Shown: piece by piece, positions 24,131 to 34,164 of the stretch
How positions within the stretch are numbered: the stretch's first letter is position 1
Layout of the letters: each line of letters opens with the position of its first letter
Assembly: GCA_038277395.1 (NCBI GenBank)
Contig: CM076196.1
Coordinates: forward strand, 131,685,410 to 131,749,409
Direction: 5' to 3'
Length of the DNA: 64,000 nt
Source: Dryocosmus kuriphilus
Taxonomy: Eukaryota; Arthropoda; Insecta; Hymenoptera; Cynipidae
Program-made: the position numbers and the translations under genes
The notes under the pieces: model-generated
What the model saw: the letters and a program-made list of their open reading frames with translations, nothing else
Database searches by the model: none
Told to the model about the DNA's origin: nothing

Positions 24131-24869
24131 CTCCTGTAATAAACATTGAAATAATCTTTAACACAACAGAGTAATATGCTAAAAATCCAATTTACTTAGT
24201 TGAAACACTGCAATAATAACATGCTTAGTGAAGTATTGTTGATATTAAAATCTGCTGCTGTCAATGAAAATAATATTTTTCTTGGTCTCCGGTTAAAATA
24301 AATCTAATTCAAGAATAATAAGGCAAACCAGATTAATAACGAATAGAGTGCGCCACCATCGACCACGCTACTTTTCTTGTATAGTTATAACCGATGTGAA
24401 CCTTGTCTTCTAAATGGTTGATTTCTTACAAATGTGTATAAGGAATTTGTTCAATGATATTAACACTAAATTTATCCTCAATTAACTATTAAAATGCATG
24501 AGGAAGAGAAGGAGGAGGTCAGGAGGTTTCTTTAAGGGTGAGGAGGATCATTATATAGTTGAAACAAGTAGGTATTGGAAATGTTGCATTCAATTATTAC
24601 ACACCATAAATCATATGTTAGAAGTACAAAAGATGTAATGAACCTCTCTTGCATTTAAAAATGAATATTAATTCAGGCAAGCGTTGTGAAGAAGGAATAC
24701 ACATAATTATATGTTAAAAATTAGATTTATTTCTCTTATTGCATTACAGTAAATTCTTAAGTTATAACTACAGGAAGTATTGAATCCACTAATTCAAATG
24801 CTAATTCAACTATTAGAAATATTGAACCAGCAGTTGCTAAACTTTTTACATCAATTAATAAAAATATTA

Positions 24870-25556
24870 TTAGTCAATAATACCAGCCTCTCTTAATACA
24901 TTAATGATTGCAATCAATTCAAGCGACTTATTTCTGCTTCCAGTTGATTGGGATTGTAAAAGTGAGCGCATTCGATCTACCAAATCATTCGGATCTTCCC
25001 GGTAAACTGAAAATTTTGTCTCTATTTCATATTCAGAGGAAAAGTCACTTTCTGCGTCATCTTCAACACCATCATCGCCATCTTCATCATTGTAATCCTC
25101 ATCCTTATTTTCATTATTACCATCATCATCATCATCAGCATCATTATTGATTGGCATGGATGGTAAATTATCATATTGATCAAATTTTTCTTTTTCATCT
25201 ACATGTTCTGATTCTAATTTTCGTTTCTTCACTTGTGACTCCAATTCAGGTTTAACCTTCTGAGTAGTGCCCACAAGCCTCTTTAATGGAGAAGAATATA
25301 GTTTGATTTCTTCTTGAATAGCTGGATCATCATTAGGTTTAAAATTTTTCTGCTTTCCACGAATTGTGTCACTAGTCTTTCTATTATTTTTGTTGCTATT
25401 TTGAATTATTCTTATAGCTTCAGGCACCTTTGCAACTTGGCGAAGGCCTCTCTCGTCATACACACGATTCTTTGCTGTGCAAGAGTATTTTGCATGTCTT
25501 TTTAAATTATCGAGTCGTGAATAAACTCTTGAGCAATTTGGACATGTGGAAGCCAT
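24870..25556 (-). CDS. CCHC zinc-finger protein with acidic region (left copy, intact)
   Basis: The protein is 228 residues. Cys5, Cys8, His21 and Cys26 form one zinc finger near the N-terminus, in a C2H2-like DNA-binding setting (YSRLDNLKRH). A basic, Lys-rich middle (about 30-130) is followed by a strongly acidic Asp/Glu/Asn stretch (about 138-175). The C-terminus has a predicted helical tail (LELIAIINVLREAGIID). The ATG at 25556 lies about 50 bases downstream of a TATA-like sequence. It is transcribed away from the element's centre, divergently from its mirror copy. The layout suggests a DNA- or chromatin-binding regulator or an element-encoded accessory protein. I do not recognise the family. 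The frame is complete and uninterrupted. Confidence 0.75.
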   Translation of the reverse strand: MASTCPNCSRVYSRLDNLKRHAKYSCTAKNRVYDERGLRQVAKVPEAIRIIQNSNKNNRKTSDTIRGKQKNFKPNDDPAIQEEIKLYSSPLKRLVGTTQKVKPELESQVKKRKLESEHVDEKEKFDQYDNLPSMPINNDADDDDDGNNENKDEDYNDEDGDDGVEDDAESDFSSEYEIETKFSVYREDPNDLVDRMRSLLQSQSTGSRNKSLELIAIINVLREAGIID

Positions 25557-25602
25557 TTTGTCACTGCCACAACACGAGTGACAGTTTGGTCACTAGTGCT
25601 GA

Positions 25603-25611
25603 GTTTATATA
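25603..25611 (-). promoter_or_regulatory. TATA-like core promoter, left zinc-finger gene
   Basis: On the minus strand AGTATATAAACTCAGCACTA lies ~50 bases before the start codon at 25556. The identical block is mirrored at 25978. TATA plus a TCAG-type initiator is a common insect core promoter. Confidence 0.6.
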
Positions 25612-25650
25612 CTGAGGAGGAGGAGGAGGAGACGGGGTATGATGAGGAGG

Positions 25651-25914
25651 AGTTTAATGAGCTGGAAAGGGCAAAATAAATTTCAGGGAACATTTTCAGA
25701 GCTGGAAAAGGGAAAATGGTATGATTTGATTGCACAAATTGTAATTTTGAAATTTCAAGGAATATTTTAGAGGTGGATGAGGAAAAAATGGTATGAAAAC
25801 TCTCTCGTTTTACAGACTGAGTTGCAGAACTCTCACAGTCATACTGACACCATCTGCATAATAAAATATGATGACCCAGTCTTTTGTTTCAAGATTAGAG
25901 GTTATGTTTATATC
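25651..25914. other. Unique centre of the palindrome
   Basis: About 260 bases between the two arms, bounded by GGA/TCC-rich trinucleotide runs (25614-25660 and 25920-25977). It includes two partial direct repeats around AATGGTATGA (25708-25717 and 25788-25797). No gene is seen. It is the only part of the element without an inverted partner, and it lies between two divergent promoters. Confidence 0.7.
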
Positions 25915-25979
25915 CTCCCTTCCCCCCTCCTCCTCCTCCTCCTCCTCATCATACCCCTTCTCCTCCTCCTCCTCCTCAG

Positions 25980-25986
25980 TATATAA
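25980..25986 (+). promoter_or_regulatory. TATA box, right zinc-finger gene
   Basis: TATATAA within AGTATATAAACTCAGCACTA, 55 bases before the ATG at 26035. It is the mirror of the left promoter. Confidence 0.6.
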
Positions 25987-26034
25987 ACTCAGCACTAGTG
26001 ACCAAACTGTCACTCGTGTTGTGGCAGTGACAAA

Positions 26035-26682
26035 ATGGCTTCCACATGTCCAAATTGCTCAAGAGTTTATTCACGACTCGATAATTTAAAAAGACATGCA
26101 AAATACTCTTGCACAGCAAAGAATCGTGTGTATGATGACGAGAGAGGCCTTCGCCAAGTTGCAAAGGTGCCTGAAGCTATAAGAATAATTCAAAATTGCA
26201 ACAAAAATAATAGAAAGACTAGTGACACAATTCGTGGAAAGCAGAAAAATTTTAAACCTAATGATGATCCAGCTATTCAAGAAGAAATCAAACTATATTC
26301 TTCTCCATTAAAGAGGCTTGTGGGCACTACTCAGAAGGTTAAACCTGAATTGGAGTCACAAGTGAAGAAGCGAAAATTAGAATCAGAACATGTAGATGAA
26401 AAAGAAAAATTTGATCAATATGATAATTTACCATCCATGCCAATCAATAATGATGCTGATGATGATGATGATGGTAATAATGAAAATAAGGATGAGGATT
26501 ACAATGATGAAGATGGCGATGATGGTGTTGAAGATGACGCAGAAAGTGACTTTTCCTCTGAATATGAAATAGAGACAAAATTTTCAGTTTACCGGGAAGA
26601 TCCGAATGATTTGGTAGATCGAATGCGCTCACTTTTACACAATCCCAATCAACTGGAAGCAGAAATAAGTCGCTTGAATTGA
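26035..26682 (+). CDS. CCHC zinc-finger protein (right copy, frameshifted C-terminus)
   Basis: This mirror copy of the gene at 24870-25556 has the same zinc finger (Cys5, Cys8, His21, Cys26), basic region and acidic stretch. It has one extra Asp codon after residue 34. A 2-base insertion (TTTACACAATCC instead of TTTACAATCC, near 26638) shifts the frame, so the last ~28 residues are replaced by an unrelated tail ending LEAEISRLN, giving 215 residues. The original tail codons are still present downstream in another frame up to about 26725. Whether the shortened protein works is unknown. Confidence 0.7.
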   Translation: MASTCPNCSRVYSRLDNLKRHAKYSCTAKNRVYDDERGLRQVAKVPEAIRIIQNCNKNNRKTSDTIRGKQKNFKPNDDPAIQEEIKLYSSPLKRLVGTTQKVKPELESQVKKRKLESEHVDEKEKFDQYDNLPSMPINNDADDDDDGNNENKDEDYNDEDGDDGVEDDAESDFSSEYEIETKFSVYREDPNDLVDRMRSLLHNPNQLEAEISRLN

Positions 26683-27479
26683 TTGCAATCATTAATGTAT
26701 TAAGAGAGGCTGGTATTATTGACTAATAATATTTTTATTAATTGATGTAAAAAGTTTAGCAACTGCTGGTTCAATATTTCTAATAGTTGAATTAGCATTT
26801 GAATTAGTGGATTCAATACTTCCTGTAGTTATAACTTAAGAATTTACTGTAATGCAATAAGTGAAATAAATCTAATTTTTAACATATAATTATGTGTATT
26901 CCTTCTTCACAACGCTTGCCTGAATTAATATTCATTTTTAAATGCAAGAGAGGTTCATTACATCTTTTGTACTTCTAACATATGATTTATGGTGTGTAAT
27001 AATTGAATGCAACATTTCCAATACCTACTTGTTTCAACTATATAATGATCCTCCTCACCCTTAAAGAAACCTCCTGACCTCCTCCTTCTCTTCCTCATGC
27101 ATTTTAATAGTTAATTGAGGATAAATTTAGTGTTAATATCATTGAACAAATTCCTTATACACATTTGTAAGAAATCAACCATTTAGAAGACAAGGTTCAC
27201 ATCGGTTATAACTATACAAGAAAAGTAGCGTGGTCGATGGTGGCGCACTCTATTCGTTATTAATCTGGTTTGCCTTATTATTCTTGAATTAGATTTATTT
27301 TAACCGGAGACCAAGAAAAATATTATTTTCATTGACAGCAGCAGATTTTAATATCAACAATACTTCACTAAGCATGTTATTATTGCAGTGTTTCAACTAA
27401 GTAAATTGGATTTTTAGCATATTACTCTGTTGTGTTAAAGATTATTTCAATGTTTATTACAGGAGATTATAAAGTTTAT

Positions 27480-27605
27480 GTAGCTGCTTTATTTGGTAGA
27501 TCGATTGCGGTTACTTTAATTAACAATGTCAAGCAGATGGAAACAGAAATAATACATTGAAATAACTTCAATCATTAATGAAATAAAGGAGGCTGGCATT
27601 ATTAT
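27480..27605 (+). pseudogene. Degenerate duplicate of the zinc-finger gene 3' end (right arm)
   Basis: The mirror of 23990-24130. It shows TTTGGTAGATCGATTGCGG and then AAGGAGGCTGGCATTATTAT, a diverged version of the true gene end. This points to an old internal duplication that predates formation or homogenisation of the palindrome. Confidence 0.65.
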
Positions 27606-27631
27606 TTCTAATAGTAGAAGTAACATATGTA

Positions 27632-27632
<1 letters not shown>

Positions 27633-27708
<76 letters not shown>
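27633..27708. repeat. (TA)n microsatellite, right arm only
   Basis: About 37 TA units where the left arm has about 8 (23948-23964). This is the main length difference between the arms. Confidence 0.95.
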
Positions 27709-27710
<2 letters not shown>

Positions 27711-30700
27711 CTCGTTAATTCATAAAAACTAATCAAATAGACCCAACGCGGAACTAAGTATGCAATAGGTTTTTTTCTATTACACTATACTATATAGTTC
27801 TTTTAATAAGTTAAATTCGATGTTATTTTCAAGCATAATAAGTTCCTACTTGTATATGAAACATAATTTTAAAATGTATATCTACTTCTTAGCTTCTTTC
27901 TCCCACACTCATTTTGGTTATTATAACAATGTTAGAGACTCATCTCAGTTTTAGAGTTTTCTAACTGATAGTCTAAGGCTTGTAATCGTTGAGTGCAAAA
28001 TTTTAAGTATTTTATTTAACTACAACCTCCACCTCAGTAAATATAAACAAGTTTTGAGAAAAAAATATTTTTGACAACATTTTTCTTTAGTTTCTTCATA
28101 ATTTTGTCTTATATTGCAACATTTTTTTCACACTGCTTATTGCACTTTTTTCAACACACAAATCTTCTACAATAGTTCCAATTATAAAGTCTCTCATTTA
28201 TTGAAACTACTTCATTAAAGACGTTGATCGGTGCATAGGTATAGTTCTTTCGGTACAATAAATGTAGAGTTTCGAATTAAAATGGGAAGTATGAGTCCTT
28301 TTAATCAAGCTTGTTCAACTGACACCAAATTATCATCATACTGGAAACCAAAGTGCAGATTAAAATGTTTAGATTTAATAACTCTTTCATCCACTGCACC
28401 ATATAGTATAGCATAGTATAGTTTTGTATGGTATATTGCAGTCAGCTTGACTGTTTATAATTTCAAGCTTATTTTACTAGAGTTCACACTCGATTCCATG
28501 CCACCAAATTATATTATTCTTATGTACATTACCATACGTTTATATTTGCATTAGGCTGTCCTCTCTTCATTAATCGAAGATTTTGAGTAGCCTATTCCTT
28601 ATCGGTTCACTCTTCGATTTTTCATTGACAAACACATTATTTAAACATTTAAAACTATGTTATAGCATTTTAGGAATATGTTGTAATATTTGTAAAGAAT
28701 TTCGTAAAGCGTAAGACTTATGTTGATCAGTCTGATTTTATCAACAAATTAAATGTCCATATATTCCATGAGTACATATATGCATGATTCATCTCCAGTT
28801 ATTTCTTTGCTTTTTCATTAACTAATTCCTTAGTGGATTTCTCTTTGATATTTTCAAATAATTGGACAAAAAACGTAAGTCTAACGTTGGTTAGGCTTAA
28901 AATTTATGAGCAAATAAATTTTTTAAACATTCCATAGCTACGCGTCACTCATCTAATATCATCTCTTTATTAATTCCTTAGTGGTTCTCCCTTTGATCTT
29001 TACTGATGGATGAGTTTCAACAATTTTTTATTAAAAATATATTGCAGTAGTTTATCTTCAAAAGTGTGTGATATCAAGAGTAGGTTAAACATGGCACACT
29101 TATTTTAATGTATAAAATCATGCAATGTAATGAGAAATGCTAAAAATCACGCAAATACGTAGGTTAGAGACATTAAATTCTTTTTTTATATTCTGAACTG
29201 TACAATTGCTCTTCACATCATTTTTTTATTTAACATGGACATGAACCCTTTTTCCGTGAATCACGCTATTAACGTAGCAAAATTTCTATAAATTGAGGAT
29301 TTATTGTTTACCATTATCGATTCACTCTTCGATTTTGCATTGACAAACACATTATTTAAACATTCTAAAATTGTGTTATAGCATTTTAGGAATATGTTGT
29401 AATATTTTTAAAGAACTTCCTAAAACACAGTACTTATATTGATCAGTCTGATTTTATCAACAAATTAAATGTTTATATATTATTCCATGAGTATGCATGA
29501 TTCATCTCCAGTTATTTCTTTGCTTTTTCGTTAACTAATTCCTTAGTGGATATCTTTTTGATACTTGCTGACAGGAAGCTGATGTCATATTTTTAAAGAA
29601 TTGGACGAAAACATAAGTTTAACGTTGTTTGAGCTTAAAATTTATAACCAAATAAATTTTTTTAACATTCCACAGCTACGCGTCACTCGTCTAACACCAT
29701 CTCCTCATTAATTCCTTAGTGGAACCACTTGATCTTTACTGATAGATGAGTTTCAACAATTATTTAATAAAATTACATTGCAGTAGTATATCTTGAAAAG
29801 TGTGATACCAGGCGTAAGTTAAAAACGGCACACTTATTTTAATGTCTAAAATCATGCAATGTAATGAGAAATGTTAAAAATTACATTACTGTGTCTCACA
29901 AATACGTAGGTTAGACTTTAAATTCTTCTTGTATATTCTGAACTGTACAATTGATCTTCACATTATTTTTTTATTTAGCATGAACGTGAACCCTTTTTCC
30001 GAGAATCATGCTATTAACGTTGCAAAATTTCTATAAATTGAGGATTTATTGTTTACGATTATCGGTTCACTCGTCGATTTTTATTGACCAGCACATTATT
30101 TAAACATTTTAAAACTATGTTACAGCATTTTAGGAATATGTTGTAATATTTTTCAAGAATTTCGTTTTCGTAAACATAAGGCTTACATTGATCAGTCTTT
30201 GATTTTATCAACAAATGAGTAAAATATTTTTTTAGATATTATACTGCAACCTAAGAGAAGAACAGAGAGACTTCTTTTTAATTTTATGCTAAATCTTGAA
30301 AGCATAATAGGTAAATCTTCAAATCATAAGAGAGAGATTGAGGTATTTAAAAAAGAACGATTGTGAAACCTCGTAATAAAATGCATGTAGTCTTTTATCT
30401 CAAGCTTCGGAAATGTCGATACTATATTATTATTGTTATTACTCAGGTCGAAAAATCTCATTTTGAAGAAACACATTTGCCAGACTCTTTACTGTAATAT
30501 GACACCCTCGAGAACTTTATCGCTATGGATGTTCGCATATTCTTCAATAATTTCTGAGATAATTATTCTCTAATTTTATATTATTGTAATATTTTTAAAG
30601 AATTTCGTAAAACATAAGACTTATGTTGATCGGTCTTAATTTTATCAACAAATTAAATGTTTATATATTCCATGAGTATGTATGAATCATCTCCAGTTAT

Positions 30701-32396
30701 TTCTTGTGTTTTTTCATTAAATAATTCCTTAGTGTTTCTCCCTTTGACCTTTACTGATAGATGAGTTTCAAGAATTATTCAATAAAATTACATTGCAGTA
30801 GTTTATCATGAAAAGTGTGATATCAGGAGTAAGTTAAAAATGGCACACTTATTTTAATGTCTAAAATCATCCAATGCAATGAGAAATGTTAAAAATCACA
30901 TTACTGTATATATCTCGCAAATACGTAGGAAAGACTTTAAATTATTTTTGTATATTCTGAACTGTACGATCTTCACTTTATTTAGCATAGACATGAACCC
31001 TTTTTCGAGAATCACGCTATTAACGTTGCAAAATTTCTATAAATTGAGGATTTATTGTTTACGAATGATATTAGGAAAACCTCTCAGGAGACGTTATAAC
31101 ATTTTAGGTATGTGTTGTGATATTTTTAAGAATTTCGTAAAATATAAGGCTTGCATTGATCAGTCTTTGATTTTAGCAACAAATGAGTAAAATATTTTTT
31201 AGATATCATACTACAACCTAAGAGAAGAACAGAGATCATAAGAGAGATTGAGGTGTTTAAAAAAGAACGAATGTGAAACCTCTTAATAAAATGCATGTAG
31301 CCTTTTATTTCAAACTTCGGAAATGACACCCTCGAGAACTTTATCACTAAGGATGCTCGCATATTCTTTAATAATTTCTGAGATAAGTATTCTCTAATTT
31401 TATATTATTGTGACATGCAACATGTAATTCCTGACCATTAGAAAGGATACATTTCTTTAGATGCATTTTTTTACCCATATGCTAGTTGATTGGCTACAAA
31501 CATTTTCTAATAAACTATATTACACTGTAGTTTTAGAGAGAGTAAAATCATTATTCTTAATAAAATGCCTTATAATGTCTTATCTTAAACCTCGCAAATG
31601 TTGAGTGTCGTATTACATGTGATATGCATCGAGGTAAAAAATAATGAAGAGCTTATGATAGAGAGTGAGAGATTGGGAGAGAGAGAAGGAGATGGCTTTA
31701 CAGATTCCATATTCTAGTGCTTCTAAAAGGAGACAGATGGCACTACTGATATCATACTTTAATTTTTCCAAAAGAAAAAACAGATGGCATTGCATGGTTT
31801 TAGCACGGGCATGTGAAACATTCTGGAGATTCATACGTCTCTCTACTAAATAGTACAACATAATGCAGTTTACTGTAATATGATACCCTCGAAAACTTTA
31901 TCGCTAAGGATGTTATTGAAATTGTACACCAAAATACTATTTACATCTAATTCTACTGCTAAAAACTCTTCTAAAAGAATCGAATGTATCACATTGGGGA
32001 GCGTACTCTTGATTTGTATTAAAGTTGCTATGAAAAGAATGTTCGTAAAATCTTGAATAAAATAATGCATGCCGTTTTATCTCAGGCTTCGCAAAAATGT
32101 TTATAGCGTATTGTATTACACATCGAGTACTAAATTCGTTCATTTAAAATGATGCTGGAAAATAATAAAAATGAGTCATTAAATAAAATAATCGAATGAA
32201 ATTTAGAATCTAAATTGTGGTATTCTTTCTTCGGTCATTAATTTCAATAAATTGAGTGGAGCATTATTTGGTCAGCGCTTAGATCAATATTTCTAAAATC
32301 AACATGGAAATATAATCTCGAGAAATGTACTTACATATTTACAATTAATATAGGTACTATCTTTGTCTATTAATATATCCCCTCTTTTTCCTAAAA

Positions 32397-32897
32397 GTTC
32401 TAGAAGCACCTACAGGTTTAAACGCATCTGCGATTTAGCGTTTTAAAACGAAATTCATCAGTGACCTTGAAGTTGTTTTCGAAAAAATCTTTTCTCGCAA
32501 CTACGCAGCATTATTTCTAGAAGCTTGTAAGAGAGAGAGAAAGATGTATTCACCTGTTTATCTAAAATTTCTAGAAGGTTCTACAGGTGTCAGATGCGTC
32601 TGCGATTAAACGTTTTGATACGTAGTTTAATGAGATCATCGAGAGAATATCTAGAAGCTTATAGGGGTTAGGAGGGTCGAAGGGGGAAGGGGAGGTTGTT
32701 TTTCATCAATTTCGTGTCTCGCAACTGCGTAGTAAATGATATCATCGAGAATATTCTAGAAGGTTATGGGCGATAGAGGGGCCGGAAGGGGAAGGGGAAG
32801 TTGTTTTCGCCAATTTCGTGCTTAGTGACGTCACATCGAACATTCTAGAAGCTTAGCACGGACATTTACCACTACAGCTCTCGAAGTTCTAGAAAGC
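32397..32897. promoter_or_regulatory. Right subterminal repeats with heat-shock-element-like sites
   Basis: The mirror of 18771-19265. Perfect three-part GAA/TTC alternations with two-base spacers are at 32569-32581, 32749-32761 and 32838-32850, with extra two-part TTCTAGAA sites near 32398, 32515 and 32887. Confidence 0.5.
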
Positions 32898-32943
32898 CGG
32901 TAAGGTAGGTATTTGCATTCAGAACCCCCCTTGTATATCTACT

Positions 32944-32949
32944 GTTTAT
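32944..32949. repeat. Target-site duplication, right (GTTTAT)
   Basis: An exact copy of 18716-18721, immediately after the right terminus CTACT. Confidence 0.7.
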
Positions 32950-32953
32950 TCAT

Positions 32954-33061
32954 CCAGTTTTTTCGACAAATAGCCCAGACAGGATGGGCGCCTCTCCTCT
33001 CCCCTGTGGATTTCCACCAATCAGGTTTGCAAAATTTTCGCTATTTGTTATAAAAAGCTGG
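32954..33061. mobile_element. Small hairpin MITE-like element
   Basis: CCAGTTTTTTCGACAAATAG on the left pairs imperfectly with CTATTTGTTATAAAAAGCTGG on the right, across ~107 bases. The middle is not palindromic. The target duplication is unclear. Confidence 0.5.
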
Positions 33062-33113
33062 ACGACTAGCTATACCCATTAAATAAATATTTCGGAAAAG
33101 TTCGAAACTATAT

Positions 33114-33117
33114 TCTT

Positions 33118-33193
<76 letters not shown>
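33114..33193. repeat. (TA)n microsatellite
   Basis: About 38 TA units with one interruption (TAC) near 33128. Confidence 0.95.
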
Positions 33194-33196
<3 letters not shown>

Positions 33197-33221
33197 CCAC
33201 ATGGAAATGCGTAGAATTTAA

Positions 33222-34160
33222 GGACGTTCACCGGCTTCAATAGTAGCCAAAAGTTTTGGGCACGATCGGTTCTTTCTCCGCATAGTACGACCCTCTGACC
33301 CCTTCACGACTTTTAGCGTAAACTGTACACACTAACACAAGTGACGCAGTTCAGAGACTGCGGATACCTGGCAACGCTGCCGCCACCTATCTGATGCTAA
33401 AGTCCATTTTCTTTATTAATTAACATAAAATAACGTATGAGGGCTCAAAAAATTGCTCCCAAAATGGTATGCAAAATGTTATTTTTATTCAACAATTGTC
33501 TTGAAGTTAACAATTTTAGGATGGAATAAATTGATGAGCATTTTTTGTTATAACGCGAAATGATCGAAATATTGTATAATTACGCCAAAAGCTGATAATA
33601 AAAGTGAAAATTGTTTATCACTTTTGTTAAATAAACTTTGTGAAGAGAGCAATTTTTTGAGCCCTCATACGTTATTTTATGTTAATAAATAAAGTTGAAG
33701 ACAGCATCAGATAGGTGCTGCCGCCTGTGTGTTGTCTCGGCTGCTACATCAGTGTACATATGCAAACACTCTCCCCGTCCAAACTCTTATTCGGCGGCGC
33801 TACAGTGTTGCAATTCCTCCATGGCGGCTTTCCTTCTACTTGGCGACACGCTTCGAAATACCGTCAGATGAAGAACTTCGAATTAAAATTATGAATAAAT
33901 GGTGTCGCTGGGAGTCTCCATTTTGTAATATGTCATTCCTAACATCATCATGCATCATATATTAGTTTCCAAGCAAAATGTATAGAAAATTTCTGCTGCT
34001 ATAAATGAAAATGTAAATCTTGATAATGTCTCGCCTATACCCTACACTTTGGTATGGGCACGGTTCTTATAACTTTGTGAATGCATAGATAACACTACTA
34101 TTAGCATATGGTCAAAATGTGAAACAAATCTATAGAAAGCCGTTTAGCCGGTGAGCGTCC
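33222..34160. mobile_element. TTAA-flanked non-autonomous DNA transposon
   Basis: The left end GGACGTTCACCGGCT pairs with the right end AGCCGGTGAGCGTCC, and TTAA lies on both sides (33218-33221 and 34161-34164), as for piggyBac-type insertions. No transposase is present. A second MITE sits inside it at 33385-33716. Confidence 0.8.
33385..33716. mobile_element. Hairpin MITE with 9-bp target duplication, nested in the TTAA element
   Basis: ACCTATCTGATGCT at the left pairs with AGCATCAGATAGGT at the right, and ~70 bases of each end are complementary. GCTGCCGCC is directly repeated on both sides (33376-33384 and 33717-33725). A 9-bp duplication points to the Mutator-like superfamily, though other families also fit. 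Confidence 0.85.
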
Positions 34161-34164
34161 TTAA

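Larger units (their letters stand above)
18722..25650 (+). repeat. Left arm of the giant inverted repeat
   Basis: It is complementary to 25915-32943. Coordinates pair with a sum near 51660 in the outer part and 51591 near the centre. The difference is due mostly to a (TA)n run that is short on the left (about 23948-23964) and long on the right. Apart from the zinc-finger gene, the arm is AT-rich with repeated modules (ATTCCTTAGTGG, AAAATCAGACTGATCAA) at 0.6-1 kb intervals. Small frames mirrored in both arms (such as 19518-19790, 20298-20534 and 23236-23421) show no domain and are probably by-products of the repeat. Confidence 0.95.
18722..32943. mobile_element. 14.2-kb giant palindromic transposable element
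   Basis: The left end AGTAGATATACAAGGGGGG is matched by the complement at the right end, and GTTTAT flanks both. The two halves are inverted copies over about 6.9 kb each, with a unique centre of about 260 bases. Six-base duplications with AG...CT ends are known for Polinton/Maverick elements. However, no DNA polymerase B, integrase, packaging ATPase, protease or capsid frame is visible, so if related it is non-autonomous. The only convincing gene is the duplicated CCHC zinc-finger gene at the centre. Diverged copies at 1-8166 show it is a family. Confidence 0.8.
25915..32943 (-). repeat. Right arm of the giant inverted repeat
   Basis: The inverted partner of 18722-25650. The inner part is nearly identical to the left arm; for example the mirrored frames of 61, 78 and 103 residues are unchanged. 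The outer kilobase differs at several per cent of positions, with small indels. Confidence 0.95.

Noticed and set aside
18722..32943. Palindrome as an assembly or read fold-back artefact
   Set aside because: The arms differ by point changes, indels and a (TA)n length difference. The whole has a target duplication, and independent diverged copies exist at 1-8166.
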